DNA from: Bin87 sp026710825
Lineage (GTDB): Bacteria > Chloroflexota > Dehalococcoidia > Lucifugimonadales > UBA3495
Reading direction: 5' to 3'
Assembly: GCA_965232815.1 (NCBI GenBank)
Contig: OZ247427.1
Coordinates: 1,426,001 to 1,490,000 of the forward strand
Length of the DNA: 64,000 nucleotides
Positions 46,369-55,423 of this stretch are shown piece after piece. A program made the position numbers and the translations under genes. Within the stretch, counting starts at the first letter, position 1; each line of letters opens with the position of its first letter. Below the pieces are notes generated by a model. The model was given only the letters and a program-made list of their open reading frames with translations, had not been told where the DNA came from and made no database searches.

Positions 46369-48027
46369 CTACCCCTGACGCCGCTCCTCGCGCATGGTGA
46401 TGAGGGCCAGCGGAATGGAGGAAACGATAATCAGCAACAGGGCCGGCGCCGCGGCGCGAGCAAAGAATGCCTCCTGTGCGGCGGCCCAGATGGAGGAGGC
46501 GAGGGTGGTGAAGCCGATGGGGCTGAGGATCAGGGTGGCGGGCAGTTCCTTCATGGTGAGCAGGAACACCAGCGCCGCGCCCGTTAGGATGCCGGGCCGG
46601 ACCAGGGGCAGCGTGATGGTCAACAGGACAGTCAGCGGAGGCTTGCCCAGGCTGCGGGCGGCGTCCTCGAACTCCGGGCGCACCTGCACCAGAGATGTGC
46701 GCAGGGCCCCCACCGCCGCGGGCAGGAAAAGGGTGACGTATGCCACGGCCAGCATGGCGAGGGACTGGTAGAGCCACGGCGCGTAGTTGGCTCCGAAATA
46801 GACCAGGCCCAGGGCGATGACGATGCCGGGGAGGGCGAATCCGATGAATCCGAGACGCTCGAGCCAGCGGCTGAACCCGCCCGGGTAGCGGACCGCCAGC
46901 ACGGCGATGGGCGCGGCGCAAATCACCGTGAGCGCCGCCGCCAGGGCCGAAACGCTCACGGAGTTGGCGGCCGCCTTCCACAGGATGAGCAGGGGTTCGC
47001 CGGCGGCGACGCCCCGGACGGTCCAGTAAATGAGCACCGCCACCGGCAGGCCGAGAGCCACCAACGCCACCGCGGCGCAGTAGGCCTGAGCCGGCCAACG
47101 CCAGGCTCCCAGAGGAATGGGTTCCGGCAGACGCGCTGCGCCGCCCCGGCTGCGGTAATAGCGACCGCCGCCGGCGTTGCGGGCGGCGTACTCTCCCCAC
47201 ACGACGGCCAGCGCAAGAACGATGAGGCCCAGCGACCAGGCGGCGGCCAGTGTGCGGTTGAGGGCCGCGCCGTACTGGATGAATATGCTCCAGGTGAAGG
47301 TCTCGTACCGCATGATGGCGACCGCGCCGAAGTCGCTCAGGGCATACAGCGCGGCGAGCAAACCGCCGGCGAGAATAGCGGGACGCAGCATGGGGAGCGT
47401 TACGCTGCGGAACGTCTGCCAGCGCGTTCGACCGAGGGCGCGGGCCGATTCCTCGAGGGAGGTGTCCATGTTCCACAGGGCGGCGCGGATCGGGAGCAGC
47501 ACGTAGGGGAAGCTGATGATGATCAGGGTGAACGCGGCGCCGGGAAATCCGTAGATGCTGGGGATGCGGTCGATGGCTATGGAGAACGGGCTGAACGTCG
47601 CCTCCAGCCAACCCTGGAGGATGCCTCGGGGTCCCAGTCCCACCGCGATGGTGAACGCGACGATGTACGAGGGGAGCGCCAGCGGCAGCATGGTGACCAC
47701 GCGCCAGAATCCGCGGGCGGGCAGGTCGGTGCGGACGGTGAGCCAGGCCAGCGGCGCGGCGATGACGATGCAACCGAGCATCACGGCGGCCATCAAGGCG
47801 ACGGTGCGCCACACCACCCAGAGGGTCCGGAGGCTGAATATCAGGTCGAGAGCGTCGGAACCGGCGCCCAGGGTGCGGAGGGCCAGATAGGCCGGCGCGG
47901 TGAGCAGCAGGACGGCGATAACCACCGCCGGGACCCAGACCACGACCGGAGGGCGGACCGTGCCCTCGAACAGCCAGCCGGTCGGGACGCGGGGAATGGA
48001 TGTCACCAGCTTGGAAACAGGAGTCAT
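46369..48027 (-). CDS. Iron(III)-type ABC transporter permease (FbpB-like)
   Basis: 552 residues from the ATG at 48027 (MTPVSKLVTS); frames reaching 48135 are not supported. Two fused halves of about six helices each, with EAA-type loops near ESARALGRTRWQTFRSVTLP and EDAARSLGKPPLTVLLTITL. This is the fused layout of iron(III) permeases. Its ATPase is encoded at 49130-50287, with a DtxR-family regulator in between; no substrate-binding protein is in the window. Confidence 0.85.
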   Translation of the reverse strand: MTPVSKLVTSIPRVPTGWLFEGTVRPPVVVWVPAVVIAVLLLTAPAYLALRTLGAGSDALDLIFSLRTLWVVWRTVALMAAVMLGCIVIAAPLAWLTVRTDLPARGFWRVVTMLPLALPSYIVAFTIAVGLGPRGILQGWLEATFSPFSIAIDRIPSIYGFPGAAFTLIIISFPYVLLPIRAALWNMDTSLEESARALGRTRWQTFRSVTLPMLRPAILAGGLLAALYALSDFGAVAIMRYETFTWSIFIQYGAALNRTLAAAWSLGLIVLALAVVWGEYAARNAGGGRYYRSRGGAARLPEPIPLGAWRWPAQAYCAAVALVALGLPVAVLIYWTVRGVAAGEPLLILWKAAANSVSVSALAAALTVICAAPIAVLAVRYPGGFSRWLERLGFIGFALPGIVIALGLVYFGANYAPWLYQSLAMLAVAYVTLFLPAAVGALRTSLVQVRPEFEDAARSLGKPPLTVLLTITLPLVRPGILTGAALVFLLTMKELPATLILSPIGFTTLASSIWAAAQEAFFARAAAPALLLIIVSSIPLALITMREERRQG

Positions 48028-48188
48028 TGCGCGTGTACGTAGTTTTGTCGCGCCTATGAACGTACGGGGTTTTACGGTCGTGCGTTGCGCCGAATCTGCA
48101 TCACCAAGTATGGCTGGTCGCGGGCGCGACGGCAACCGTTAATCCGGCCGCAAAGGGCGGTGCGGATTGTCCGGAATCAGGAGCCAAC

Positions 48189-48215
48189 AAAAAACGGGCG
48201 CACGACGCCCGTTTT
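48189..48215 (-). terminator. Intrinsic terminator of the DtxR-family gene
   Basis: AAAACGGGCG-CACGA-CGCCCGTTTT, a 10-bp stem; on the minus strand the run at 48189-48194 becomes TTTTTT. It lies just past the DtxR-type gene stop. Confidence 0.85.
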
Positions 48216-48260
48216 CGCGATTTCAACACTCTGCTGGTGGGTTAGCGGCCCGGCGTCGCC

Positions 48261-49031
48261 TCATTCAGTCTCGGCGGGGCGAACGACGATCTGCTGCGCC
48301 ACGTTGTAGCCGATGGAGATGCTGTCCACCTCGGTTTCCACCTGCATCACGCCAAGGTACGGCATGGCCTCTCGGAGCGTCATGTGATGCCCCGGCACCA
48401 AGCGGGCTCCGGCGAGGAACTGCAGGAGTTGGGCGTCCTCCTCGGGCACGCGATCGACCACGTACGATGAACCGCTGGCGGCGTTGTCCAGGGTGACTGC
48501 GCCGGGTGTGGGGCCAGGGGAGCCGTTGCCCGGTATAGGCCACCCGAAGGGAGAGTGGGTGGGATTGCCCAGTCGCTCCATCAGCTTGGCCTCGACGGCC
48601 GGGGACATGCCGTGCTCCAGTTGGTGGGCTTCGATGTGGGCCTCGTGGAGTTCCATTCCCAGGAGGCTGACCACCAGCCATTCGGCGAGGCGGTGCCGAC
48701 GGGCGATGCTTTCGCCCTGCATGGTGCCGCGGTCGGTCAGGCGGATACGCTTGTCGCTGCCGATCTCGACCAGGCCCTGCTTTTCCATGCGGCGCAGCAT
48801 GCCGGCGACGGAGGGGACCGAGGTACCGAGCCCTTCGGTGGGCGGCAACTGGCGGAGCGCTTCGGTCAGCCGGGTCAGGGTGGGTATCTCCGTGTCCTCC
48901 CACATTTTGTAGAGGGACAGGAGGTAGTTCTCGGTGACCGGCGACAGGCGTTCGGCAACGTTGGACGCTTGGGTTTGCGCCTCGGCTCCGGCCCTGGTTT
49001 TGCGAGGACGTGCCACGTGGGTTCTCAGCAC
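48261..49031 (-). CDS. DtxR-family metal-dependent transcriptional regulator
   Basis: 256 residues from a GTG at 49031 (or the next GTG, at MARPRK). A winged helix-turn-helix (NYLLSLYKMWEDTEIPTLT; LGTSVPSVAGMLRRMEKQGL), dimer and metal-binding segments with HEAHIEAHQLEHGMSPAVE, and a C-terminal FeoA-like domain (LRLVPGHHMTLREAMPYLG-type residues). DtxR/MntR family proteins repress iron or manganese uptake genes in the presence of metal, so it probably controls the flanking permease and ATPase. Confidence 0.88.
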   Translation of the reverse strand: MLRTHVARPRKTRAGAEAQTQASNVAERLSPVTENYLLSLYKMWEDTEIPTLTRLTEALRQLPPTEGLGTSVPSVAGMLRRMEKQGLVEIGSDKRIRLTDRGTMQGESIARRHRLAEWLVVSLLGMELHEAHIEAHQLEHGMSPAVEAKLMERLGNPTHSPFGWPIPGNGSPGPTPGAVTLDNAASGSSYVVDRVPEEDAQLLQFLAGARLVPGHHMTLREAMPYLGVMQVETEVDSISIGYNVAQQIVVRPAETE

Positions 49032-49051
49032 AATTACAGGATTATGCTGCG

Positions 49052-49057
49052 ATTATA
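49052..49057 (-). promoter_or_regulatory. -10 box upstream of the DtxR-family gene
   Basis: Perfect TATAAT on the minus strand about 21 bases upstream of the GTG. No convincing -35. Confidence 0.4.
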
Positions 49058-49129
49058 CCCCAACGCAGCGGCGATTGCCCGCCCCGTCAGTTGTTGCCGG
49101 GGCGCATGGGGCGTGGCGGCCGTCCGGCG

Positions 49130-50287
49130 TCAGTGCGACGGGGCGCTCAACTCCTGCATGTACTCGGGGGCGTTGAAGAAGGCGCGGCCGGCGACGAAGG
49201 GCAACAGACGGTGGCCGTCCCGGGGGAATATCCTGACGCGTGTGCCGGTGTCGAGATGGGCGACGTGGGAAACCATCACGCGGACGCGGTTGCCGGAGGG
49301 CAGTTCGACCAGGTAGATGTTGAACGCTCCCAGGAACTCCTTGCCGACCACCAAGCCCGTGCCGTTCTCATCGGGCACGATATCCAGGCAGTCAGGGCGC
49401 ACCATGATCTGCAGTTCCCGGTCTTCGGGCCAAGGGGATGGCCAGAACGCCGGCCACTGCACGCGGCCCACTTCGCTGGCCAGTTGGTCTTCATCCTTCC
49501 ATGCGGGGAGGAAATCCGCCGTGCCGAAAAACTCAGCGGCAAACCGGGTGTCGGGGTTGTGAAAGACTTCCTCGGGGGAACCCAGCTGTTCAATCCGGCC
49601 CCCGTTCATGACCGCCACGCGGTCGCCGAGCTGCATGGCCTCTTCCTGGTCGTGGGTAACGCAGACGGCGGTGGCCTTTCGCTCCTTCAGGATGGCGCGA
49701 ACTTCGGTGCGGAGCTGTTCGCGGAGCCCCCGGTCGAGGCTGGAAAAGGGTTCGTCCATCAGGATCAGGTCGGGAGCAGGGGCCAGGGCGCGAGCCAGGG
49801 CCACGCGCTGCTGCTGTCCACCGGAAAGCTGGTGGGGGTAACGGTCGTCGTAGCCTTCCAGGTCAACGAGGCGCAGGGCGTCGGCGATGATCTCCTTCCG
49901 GTTGGAGCCCTTGGGCAGGCCGAATGCGACGTTCTGCGCGACCGTAAGGTGGGGGAACAATGCGCCTTCCTGGAACACCATGCCCACGCGGCGCTTCTCC
50001 GGATTCTCGTTCACTCCAGGCCCGCACACCGTCCGGCCGCCGATCCTGACGCTGCCCGAATCGGGTTTGTCGAACCCGGCGATCAGGCGGAGGGTGGTGG
50101 TCTTGCCGCAGCCGCTGGGGCCCAACAGGCAGAGGATCTCGCCCGGCTCCAGGAACAGGTCGACGTCGGCGACCGCCACGGTGTCATTGAACGTTTTGGA
50201 CAGCCCCGACAGCGCCACCGCGTAGCGCTCGGAGGTTGGGTCGCTACCGGCCGGTTGGTTGGTTGTTTTAGAAGGTGCGAACAGCAT
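49130..50287 (-). CDS. Iron(III)-type ABC transporter ATP-binding protein (FbpC-like)
   Basis: 385 residues. Walker A LLGPSGCGKTTTLRLIAGFD, signature LSGGQQQRVALARALAPAPD, Walker B LILMDEPFSSLDR, and a C-terminal TOBE-like region with IMVRPDCLDIVPDENG. This is the ATPase of an iron or thiamine-type importer, matching the permease at 46369-48027. Confidence 0.86.
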   Translation of the reverse strand: MLFAPSKTTNQPAGSDPTSERYAVALSGLSKTFNDTVAVADVDLFLEPGEILCLLGPSGCGKTTTLRLIAGFDKPDSGSVRIGGRTVCGPGVNENPEKRRVGMVFQEGALFPHLTVAQNVAFGLPKGSNRKEIIADALRLVDLEGYDDRYPHQLSGGQQQRVALARALAPAPDLILMDEPFSSLDRGLREQLRTEVRAILKERKATAVCVTHDQEEAMQLGDRVAVMNGGRIEQLGSPEEVFHNPDTRFAAEFFGTADFLPAWKDEDQLASEVGRVQWPAFWPSPWPEDRELQIMVRPDCLDIVPDENGTGLVVGKEFLGAFNIYLVELPSGNRVRVMVSHVAHLDTGTRVRIFPRDGHRLLPFVAGRAFFNAPEYMQELSAPSH

Positions 50288-50304
50288 TTAACGCGTGCAT
50301 GCTA

Positions 50305-50317
50305 ATTCAATATGAAT
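50305..50317. promoter_or_regulatory. AT-rich palindrome upstream of the iron ATPase gene
   Basis: ATTCA-ATA-TGAAT, 18 bases from the ATPase start codon and in the divergent gap to the MFS gene. A possible binding site for the neighbouring DtxR-family regulator; this is a guess from position. Confidence 0.3.
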
Positions 50318-50501
50318 GCCCATAGAAAACGAGCGTCAGTCTATCTACCCGTACTACGGTTGTCAACGCTTTGGTGGAGATTAATGCAGCCGGGTTTGGA
50401 AAGTAAGGGGCGCATTGGGCCAATGGACAGGCTACCGTAGGAACGCCTGAAACCGGCGGGATTGACGCTATCGCACCACCGGAATATGATGCCCGGCAAC
50501 C

Positions 50502-51764
50502 GTGATACGCAAAACAACCGCCGCATTGACCGGCGATTATCGCAGCGTCTTTCTCCTCAGCATCTGCGGCGCGCTCAACAGCTTCGGGATGGGAACCATC
50601 GGACCAGTGCTGCCGTTGTTCACGCAGCACGAGTACCAGGTTGGCGCGACCGAAGTCGGGATCGCGGTGGGCCTGTTCGGAGCCGGGCGGCTGTTCACCG
50701 GAGTCCCGGCGGGGTTGCTGGCGCAGAAATACGGCCGCAAGCCGATCATTGCGTTGGGCGCGGCGATCAACCTGCTGGGCGCGGCGATGGTGTCGCTGTC
50801 TTTCCATTTCTGGTGGCTCACGGGATGGCGATTCGTGTCGGGCCTGGGCGCCAACGTGTTCACCACGGTGATCACGCTGTACCTGCGGGACGAGTCGACG
50901 CCGGCCACCCGAGGGCGCATCCTGAGCACGCAGGAGTTGAGCATCCTTTCGGGCCAGATCCTGGGGCCGCTGCTGGGCGGCTATCTGGCCTCCGTTTTCG
51001 GGTTGCGGGTGCCATTGTTCACCCAGGCGGCGCTGATGACCATGTCGCTGTTGCTGATCGTGATCGCGCTGCCCGAATCGCGGTGGCGCGAGCAGCAGGA
51101 CCGCATCCCGGTGGCTCGCCAGGAATCCGCGCCAAATGCGGACACATCGGCAGAGGACCGACCGCCGGAGCGTCGTCGCGGCGCGTTTTTGAGCCTGATC
51201 CTGAGCCCCGCGTTCGTGTTCGTGGGTTTGTTCGCCATCATGATCGTGGCGAACCGGCAGGGCGCGCGATTCAGCGTGATGCCCCTGTTCGGCAAGGCCA
51301 AGGGATTCGGGCCGGAGCACCTGGGCTGGTGGCTGGCCCTGACGCACTTGCCGCAGTTCTTTTCCACCGCGACGTCCGGGTATCTTTCCGACCGGTTCGG
51401 ACGGAAATCGCCCATCATTCCGTCGGTGATCCTGATGTGCGCGGGAATCGCGACGTTCGTGTTCGCGGATGGCCTGTGGCAACTGCTGCTGTCGGGCGTG
51501 CTGATGGGCATCGGCGAGGGACTGGGCAGCCCGGCAGGGACGGTTTTCTTCGCGGATATCGCGCCGCCGGGGATGGAGGGAGTGACGCTGGGGGTGTTCC
51601 GCAGTTTCGCGGGACTCGGCACGGTGACAGGCGCGCTGGCCTTTGGCGCGATCGCGGACTTTGCGGGATTCCCGTGGGCGCTATGGGTGGATGCGATCCT
51701 GTTTGCCGCCGCCGGGATCGGCGTGATGCTGTTCGTGCGGGAGACGCGGCGGCGCAGCGGGTGA
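50502..51764 (+). CDS. Major facilitator superfamily transporter
   Basis: 420 residues from a GTG at 50502. Twelve helices are readable with a central charged loop (ESRWREQQDRIPVARQESA). LAQKYGRKPIIALGAAINL and SDRFGRKSPIIPSVILM are the two GxxxD/RxGR-type signatures. The overall pattern resembles drug/proton antiporters. Substrate not identifiable. Confidence 0.87.
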   Translation: MIRKTTAALTGDYRSVFLLSICGALNSFGMGTIGPVLPLFTQHEYQVGATEVGIAVGLFGAGRLFTGVPAGLLAQKYGRKPIIALGAAINLLGAAMVSLSFHFWWLTGWRFVSGLGANVFTTVITLYLRDESTPATRGRILSTQELSILSGQILGPLLGGYLASVFGLRVPLFTQAALMTMSLLLIVIALPESRWREQQDRIPVARQESAPNADTSAEDRPPERRRGAFLSLILSPAFVFVGLFAIMIVANRQGARFSVMPLFGKAKGFGPEHLGWWLALTHLPQFFSTATSGYLSDRFGRKSPIIPSVILMCAGIATFVFADGLWQLLLSGVLMGIGEGLGSPAGTVFFADIAPPGMEGVTLGVFRSFAGLGTVTGALAFGAIADFAGFPWALWVDAILFAAAGIGVMLFVRETRRRSG

Positions 51765-51800
51765 GGGCAGGCCGAGGCTGCCGGCGCGATCAGAGATGCA

Positions 51801-52499
51801 TCACGACTCGCTGCGCAGTCGCCGTATCTCCTCTTCCAACTCCCTGACCCTGGCCTCGGCCTGAACGCGGGCCTCGTGTTCGGACTCCAGGCTGACGATG
51901 GGCTCACCGGTCGCAGGGTCGTACCAGGCCAGTTGTCCGTCGATCCAGCGGAGGTTGACGTTCATGATGGCGCAGTGGCCCTGCAGGCTCCCGTCGGGCA
52001 GTTCGTCGATCCGGATGGGCTCGTACGCTCCATTCACCAGCCGATCGCCGGCCAGGCGCGTGCCGTGAGATCGGCCGTCCTGGTCGAAGCGCCAGTACTC
52101 CGGGATTCCCAGGGCGGCGTAGGCAATCCGCTTATCGACAGTGTCCCGCCGTCCCGTGGACGGAGAGGCGACTTCCAGCACGAAATCGGGAGGCTTGCCC
52201 TGTTCCGAGATGACGTAGCCGTTGCGAGCGCGACAGGCGACCGGGTCTGCGTTGAGGGCGATCAGCAGGTCAGGATAGGGAACGCCGGTCATATCGGCGA
52301 GTTCGGCGGGCGGGATCGATGTGATGTAGTGCTCGGCGTCAATCACGGTAGTTTCTGGGCTGCCGAGATGCTGGAACAGGTAGTGGGCGTTGCCGGTGAG
52401 GGACAGGTGGTGGGCGGCGGTCATCTTTTCGTCGGGGATCTCTGGCGGATCCGGAAAGGGAACGAAGGGTGGAGATTTGGGTGTTTTGGCGGTGGTCAT
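51801..52499 (-). CDS. Uma2 family protein with a coiled-coil tail
   Basis: 232 residues with the Uma2 pattern (PPAELADMTGVPYPDLLIAL; PPDFVLEVASPSTGRRDTVD with the nuclease-like acidic positions; LGIPEYWRFD). The C-terminal 40 residues form a charged coiled coil (EHEARVQAEARVRELEEE). The same tail, with the WYDPATG segment before it, is seen in decayed form at 56410-56945, so this is a reference copy for those remnants. It overlaps no neighbour; function as a nuclease is inferred from the fold only. Confidence 0.82.
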   Translation of the reverse strand: MTTAKTPKSPPFVPFPDPPEIPDEKMTAAHHLSLTGNAHYLFQHLGSPETTVIDAEHYITSIPPAELADMTGVPYPDLLIALNADPVACRARNGYVISEQGKPPDFVLEVASPSTGRRDTVDKRIAYAALGIPEYWRFDQDGRSHGTRLAGDRLVNGAYEPIRIDELPDGSLQGHCAIMNVNLRWIDGQLAWYDPATGEPIVSLESEHEARVQAEARVRELEEEIRRLRSES

Positions 52500-52618
52500 G
52501 CTGAACCTCGCCTGGCTCGGCCAATGGTTGGGTGGTTAGATCGCGATGCTGGGGACTTTTGATTGGATTATACCCGCTTGGAGTGTGTTGACATATGGCG
52601 CCCACGGGCACACGTGGG

Positions 52619-53341
52619 TCAACTCGGTTTCTCGCCGTAGTGGATGGCGACACCGCCCAGGCCGAGCCGGCGGTATCCCACGTTGACCAGACTGGCATTG
52701 CGGTACACCTCGGCGAGACCCTCGGCGGTGAGGAAATAGTCCACGCTGCTGGGCAGGTAGGTGTAGGCGGTGCGGTCGCCCGCCACCAACTGTCCCATTA
52801 CGGGCACCAGATGGTGGAAATACAGGCGACCCAGGGCGGCGCGAATGCCCGGCGGCATGGGGGTCAGTTCGAGGGTGGTCACGCGTCCGCCGGGCGACAC
52901 GACGCGCGCCATCTCCGCGATGGCGGCCGGAACGTCGGCCATGTTGCGCAGGCTGAATCCAGCCGTGGCGCAGACGAAGGAGTCGTCAGCGAAAGGGAGG
53001 CGCAAGGCGTCGGCCATCGCGAACGAAGCGGACGACTGGCGGGCTTCCCGGGCCGCCGGCTTGTCCACTGCGATGGTCAGCATTTCGGCCAGCAGGTCAA
53101 CGCCGACCACGCGGTCGATGCCGGGGCAGCGGGCCAGGGCGAAGGCCAGGTCGCCGGTGCCGGTGGCCACGTCCAGCGCGGCTCCCCGGAGGCCGGCGGC
53201 GGTGAACCGCGCCGTCTCGCGCTTCCAGCGATGATGCAGCCCGCCAGTCATCAGCGAGTTCATGAGGTCGTAGCGCGGGGAGATGCGGGCGAACATCTCC
53301 GCCACGTAGCGGCGCTTGTCGTCGCCGCGCAGGTGGGCCAT
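52619..53341 (-). CDS. ubiE: Demethylmenaquinone methyltransferase (UbiE/MenG-like)
   Basis: 240 residues. ARISPRYDLMNSLMTGGLHH is the diagnostic UbiE/MenG start (the YDLMN motif), followed by the SAM-binding VATGTGDLAFALARCP and later FSLRNMADVPAAIAEMARV. It adds the last methyl group to menaquinone. It lies beside ubiX, ubiA and ubiD homologues. Confidence 0.93.
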   Translation of the reverse strand: MAHLRGDDKRRYVAEMFARISPRYDLMNSLMTGGLHHRWKRETARFTAAGLRGAALDVATGTGDLAFALARCPGIDRVVGVDLLAEMLTIAVDKPAAREARQSSASFAMADALRLPFADDSFVCATAGFSLRNMADVPAAIAEMARVVSPGGRVTTLELTPMPPGIRAALGRLYFHHLVPVMGQLVAGDRTAYTYLPSSVDYFLTAEGLAEVYRNASLVNVGYRRLGLGGVAIHYGEKPS

Positions 53342-53345
53342 GGAT

Positions 53346-53870
53346 TTATGCGACGGCGGAACTATAGCGCAGCATCACCATGCCGTCATCGTAGGCCCGC
53401 GTCTCGATGAGAGCCAACCCAGTATGCGGAGCGTCGCCGCGGAACAGGGGGACGCCGCGTCCCAGGATGGTCGGAATCACGTGGATCATATATTCGTCGA
53501 TCAGGCCGGCGCTGCGGAACTGCTCGGCCAGATCCGCGCCGCCCACCAGCCAAACCGTCGCGTCGTAGAGAGATGCAATCTCGCTTGCGAAATCGGCGGG
53601 GTCAGCGCGGACAAACTCGACGCCATACGGGTTGTCATCCGGCGGATGGCCGGTGAATACATACGTGGGTTTGCCGGCATAGGGCCACTGCCCGAACTCC
53701 AGGACCTGGTCGTAGGTGCGGCGGCCCATGACCAGCGCGTCAACGCCGGCGTAGAACTCCGTATAGCCGTAATCCTCGGATTCGCCCTGGGGCAGCCAGT
53801 CCACGCCGCCGGAGGCATCTGCGATGTAGCCGTCCAGGCTGGCGGCTACGTAGTAAGTGATGGTGGGCAT
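53346..53870 (-). CDS. RibD C-terminal / dihydrofolate reductase-like protein
   Basis: 174 residues starting TITYYVAASLDGYIADASGG, followed by VMGRRTYDQVLEFG and AVWLVGGADLAEQFRSAGL, the pattern of the RibD C-terminal domain and YwjB-like dihydrofolate reductase family. It lies 4 bases from ubiE. Its substrate is unclear. Confidence 0.83.
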   Translation of the reverse strand: MPTITYYVAASLDGYIADASGGVDWLPQGESEDYGYTEFYAGVDALVMGRRTYDQVLEFGQWPYAGKPTYVFTGHPPDDNPYGVEFVRADPADFASEIASLYDATVWLVGGADLAEQFRSAGLIDEYMIHVIPTILGRGVPLFRGDAPHTGLALIETRAYDDGMVMLRYSSAVA

Positions 53871-53909
53871 GCGGTGATGGGTAGGGCCGACCCGTATGCA
53901 GAGTTGAGG

Positions 53910-54734
53910 TCAGGCGGCCGCGGGGTCCGTTGCGGGATCGTAGCCGGACGTTTCGGCCATGAGCCTCATCAACTGTTCCACAACGGCGGGGATATTCCGG
54001 TGAATGGCAGCGCGGTTTAACGGGGGCAGGTCGTCGGCATAAATGGCGCTCCCCGCGAACTCGGTGAGGTAACGGTAATCCTCGCCCGGTATTGGGAAGT
54101 CTGAACGCAAGCCTAGACGTTCACGCACCAGCGCGATCAGTCCGGCCAGGTCGTGGCCGCGCCAACCCACGGGGTAGTCGTGGCCGTTCGCTCCAAGGAG
54201 TGCTTTATAACTGTGTTCCAGGGCCTGTTGGGCGATGTGGCCCAACGCTTTTTCATTGGCGCGGTCCACGTCAAGCGCGTTTTGGAGGGTATCGGCGTTT
54301 CCCATCGCATCGCGCACTCTGGTCCTGACGTTGTTCCAGTCGATGGCTTCTGCGCCGTGATCGCTGGAGTATCCGATCTCGTCAGGGGGCATGATGGGCA
54401 GTCCTTCCCTCGCAACGTGGTTGGCCAGGTTATTGATCAACCGGCGGTCGTTGAGGAACCGTTCCAGCGTGTAGCAGATCACGTCGGTTTTACCGGCTTC
54501 CGGCAGCAACTCCTGGCGTGCCCTTTCTGCGATCCCTTTGGCGTATTCCCGGTAGTCCGGCGGGGTTTCCGCTGCGGTGATGATGAACAGGTCAATGTCT
54601 GAGTCGGACTGGTGGGTGCCGCGAGCCCGGGAGCCGAACAGGATGGTCTGGACGGGATGCAGTGCATCATGAACCACGCCGGCCACCTGTGCCGCCCTGG
54701 TGTCGTGTTGTGTGATGGATCCAGTGTTGACCAT
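53910..54734 (-). CDS. Second fused MNT nucleotidyltransferase-HEPN protein
   Basis: 274 residues from the ATG at 54734 (an upstream frame to 55268 overlaps ubiX). GSRARGTHQSDSDIDLF has the nucleotidyltransferase motif and the two Asp ligands, and a helical HEPN domain with QALEHSYKALLGANG and RGHDLAGLIALV follows. It has the same architecture as the protein at 2613-3443 but only modest similarity, so these are separate acquisitions or an old duplication. Confidence 0.82.
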   Translation of the reverse strand: MVNTGSITQHDTRAAQVAGVVHDALHPVQTILFGSRARGTHQSDSDIDLFIITAAETPPDYREYAKGIAERARQELLPEAGKTDVICYTLERFLNDRRLINNLANHVAREGLPIMPPDEIGYSSDHGAEAIDWNNVRTRVRDAMGNADTLQNALDVDRANEKALGHIAQQALEHSYKALLGANGHDYPVGWRGHDLAGLIALVRERLGLRSDFPIPGEDYRYLTEFAGSAIYADDLPPLNRAAIHRNIPAVVEQLMRLMAETSGYDPATDPAAA

Positions 54735-54805
54735 CGGGAATGCGTCCTGAACCGGCGGCGAATACGCCGGTACCCCGATTATACGCCACGCGGCGCTGCG
54801 ACCGG

Positions 54806-55423
54806 TCAGCGCTCTCGGTCGTGGTACTGCATGTCGTCGGGGAGGCTGTCGGTGATTCCCAACGAGACCAGGGCGCGCTGCACCACGAAGCGCACGATGC
54901 CGTCGATGTCCAGAGGTTTCAGGTAGAAGGGTGGCTCCGGAGGCATGATGGTTGCGCCCAGGCGCGAGAGGGTGAGCATGTTTTCCAGGTGGATGGCGTG
55001 CAGCGGCGTCTCCCGGGGGATGAGGGTCAGCGGACGCCGTTCCTTGAGCGTGACGTCGGCGGCCCGCAGCAGCAGGTTGGGAGTCAGTCCGTGGGCCAGC
55101 GACGCCACCGAGTTCATGCTGGCCGGCGCGATCACCATTCCGGACGTGGGGAAGGTGCCGCTGGCGATGGGTGCGAAGAGGTCGCTGATGGCGTACTGCG
55201 CGAATTGGGGATGCTCCACCCAGCGGGCCACGGCGTCGTTGTAGGACTCGTCCAGTTCCTCCTGCCACACCATCCGCGCCGCGTTGGATGCCACGGCGAC
55301 CACCGGGGTATTCCGTTCGAGGAGCGCGTCGATCAGTTCGCGGGCGATGACGGCCCCGCTGGCTCCGGTGATGCCCACGACGACCGGATGCGCGGGGAGT
55401 GTACGATCAGCGGAGCCGGTCAT
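54806..55423 (-). CDS. ubiX: Flavin prenyltransferase (UbiX/MqnM-like)
   Basis: 205 residues from the ATG at 55423, overlapping the ubiA stop (ATGA). VVVGITGASGAVIARELIDA is the FMN-binding start, then PTSGMVIAPASMNSVASLAH and LIPRETPLHAIHLENMLTLS with the conserved catalytic residues. It makes the prenylated FMN cofactor needed by the UbiD-type decarboxylase at 56950-58425. Confidence 0.92.
   Translation of the reverse strand: MTGSADRTLPAHPVVVGITGASGAVIARELIDALLERNTPVVAVASNAARMVWQEELDESYNDAVARWVEHPQFAQYAISDLFAPIASGTFPTSGMVIAPASMNSVASLAHGLTPNLLLRAADVTLKERRPLTLIPRETPLHAIHLENMLTLSRLGATIMPPEPPFYLKPLDIDGIVRFVVQRALVSLGITDSLPDDMQYHDRER

Noticed and set aside
46169..47812. A 547-codon frame overlapping the iron permease in another register
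   Set aside because: Rich in Arg, His and Pro, without membrane helices; the permease frame carries clear helices and EAA loops.
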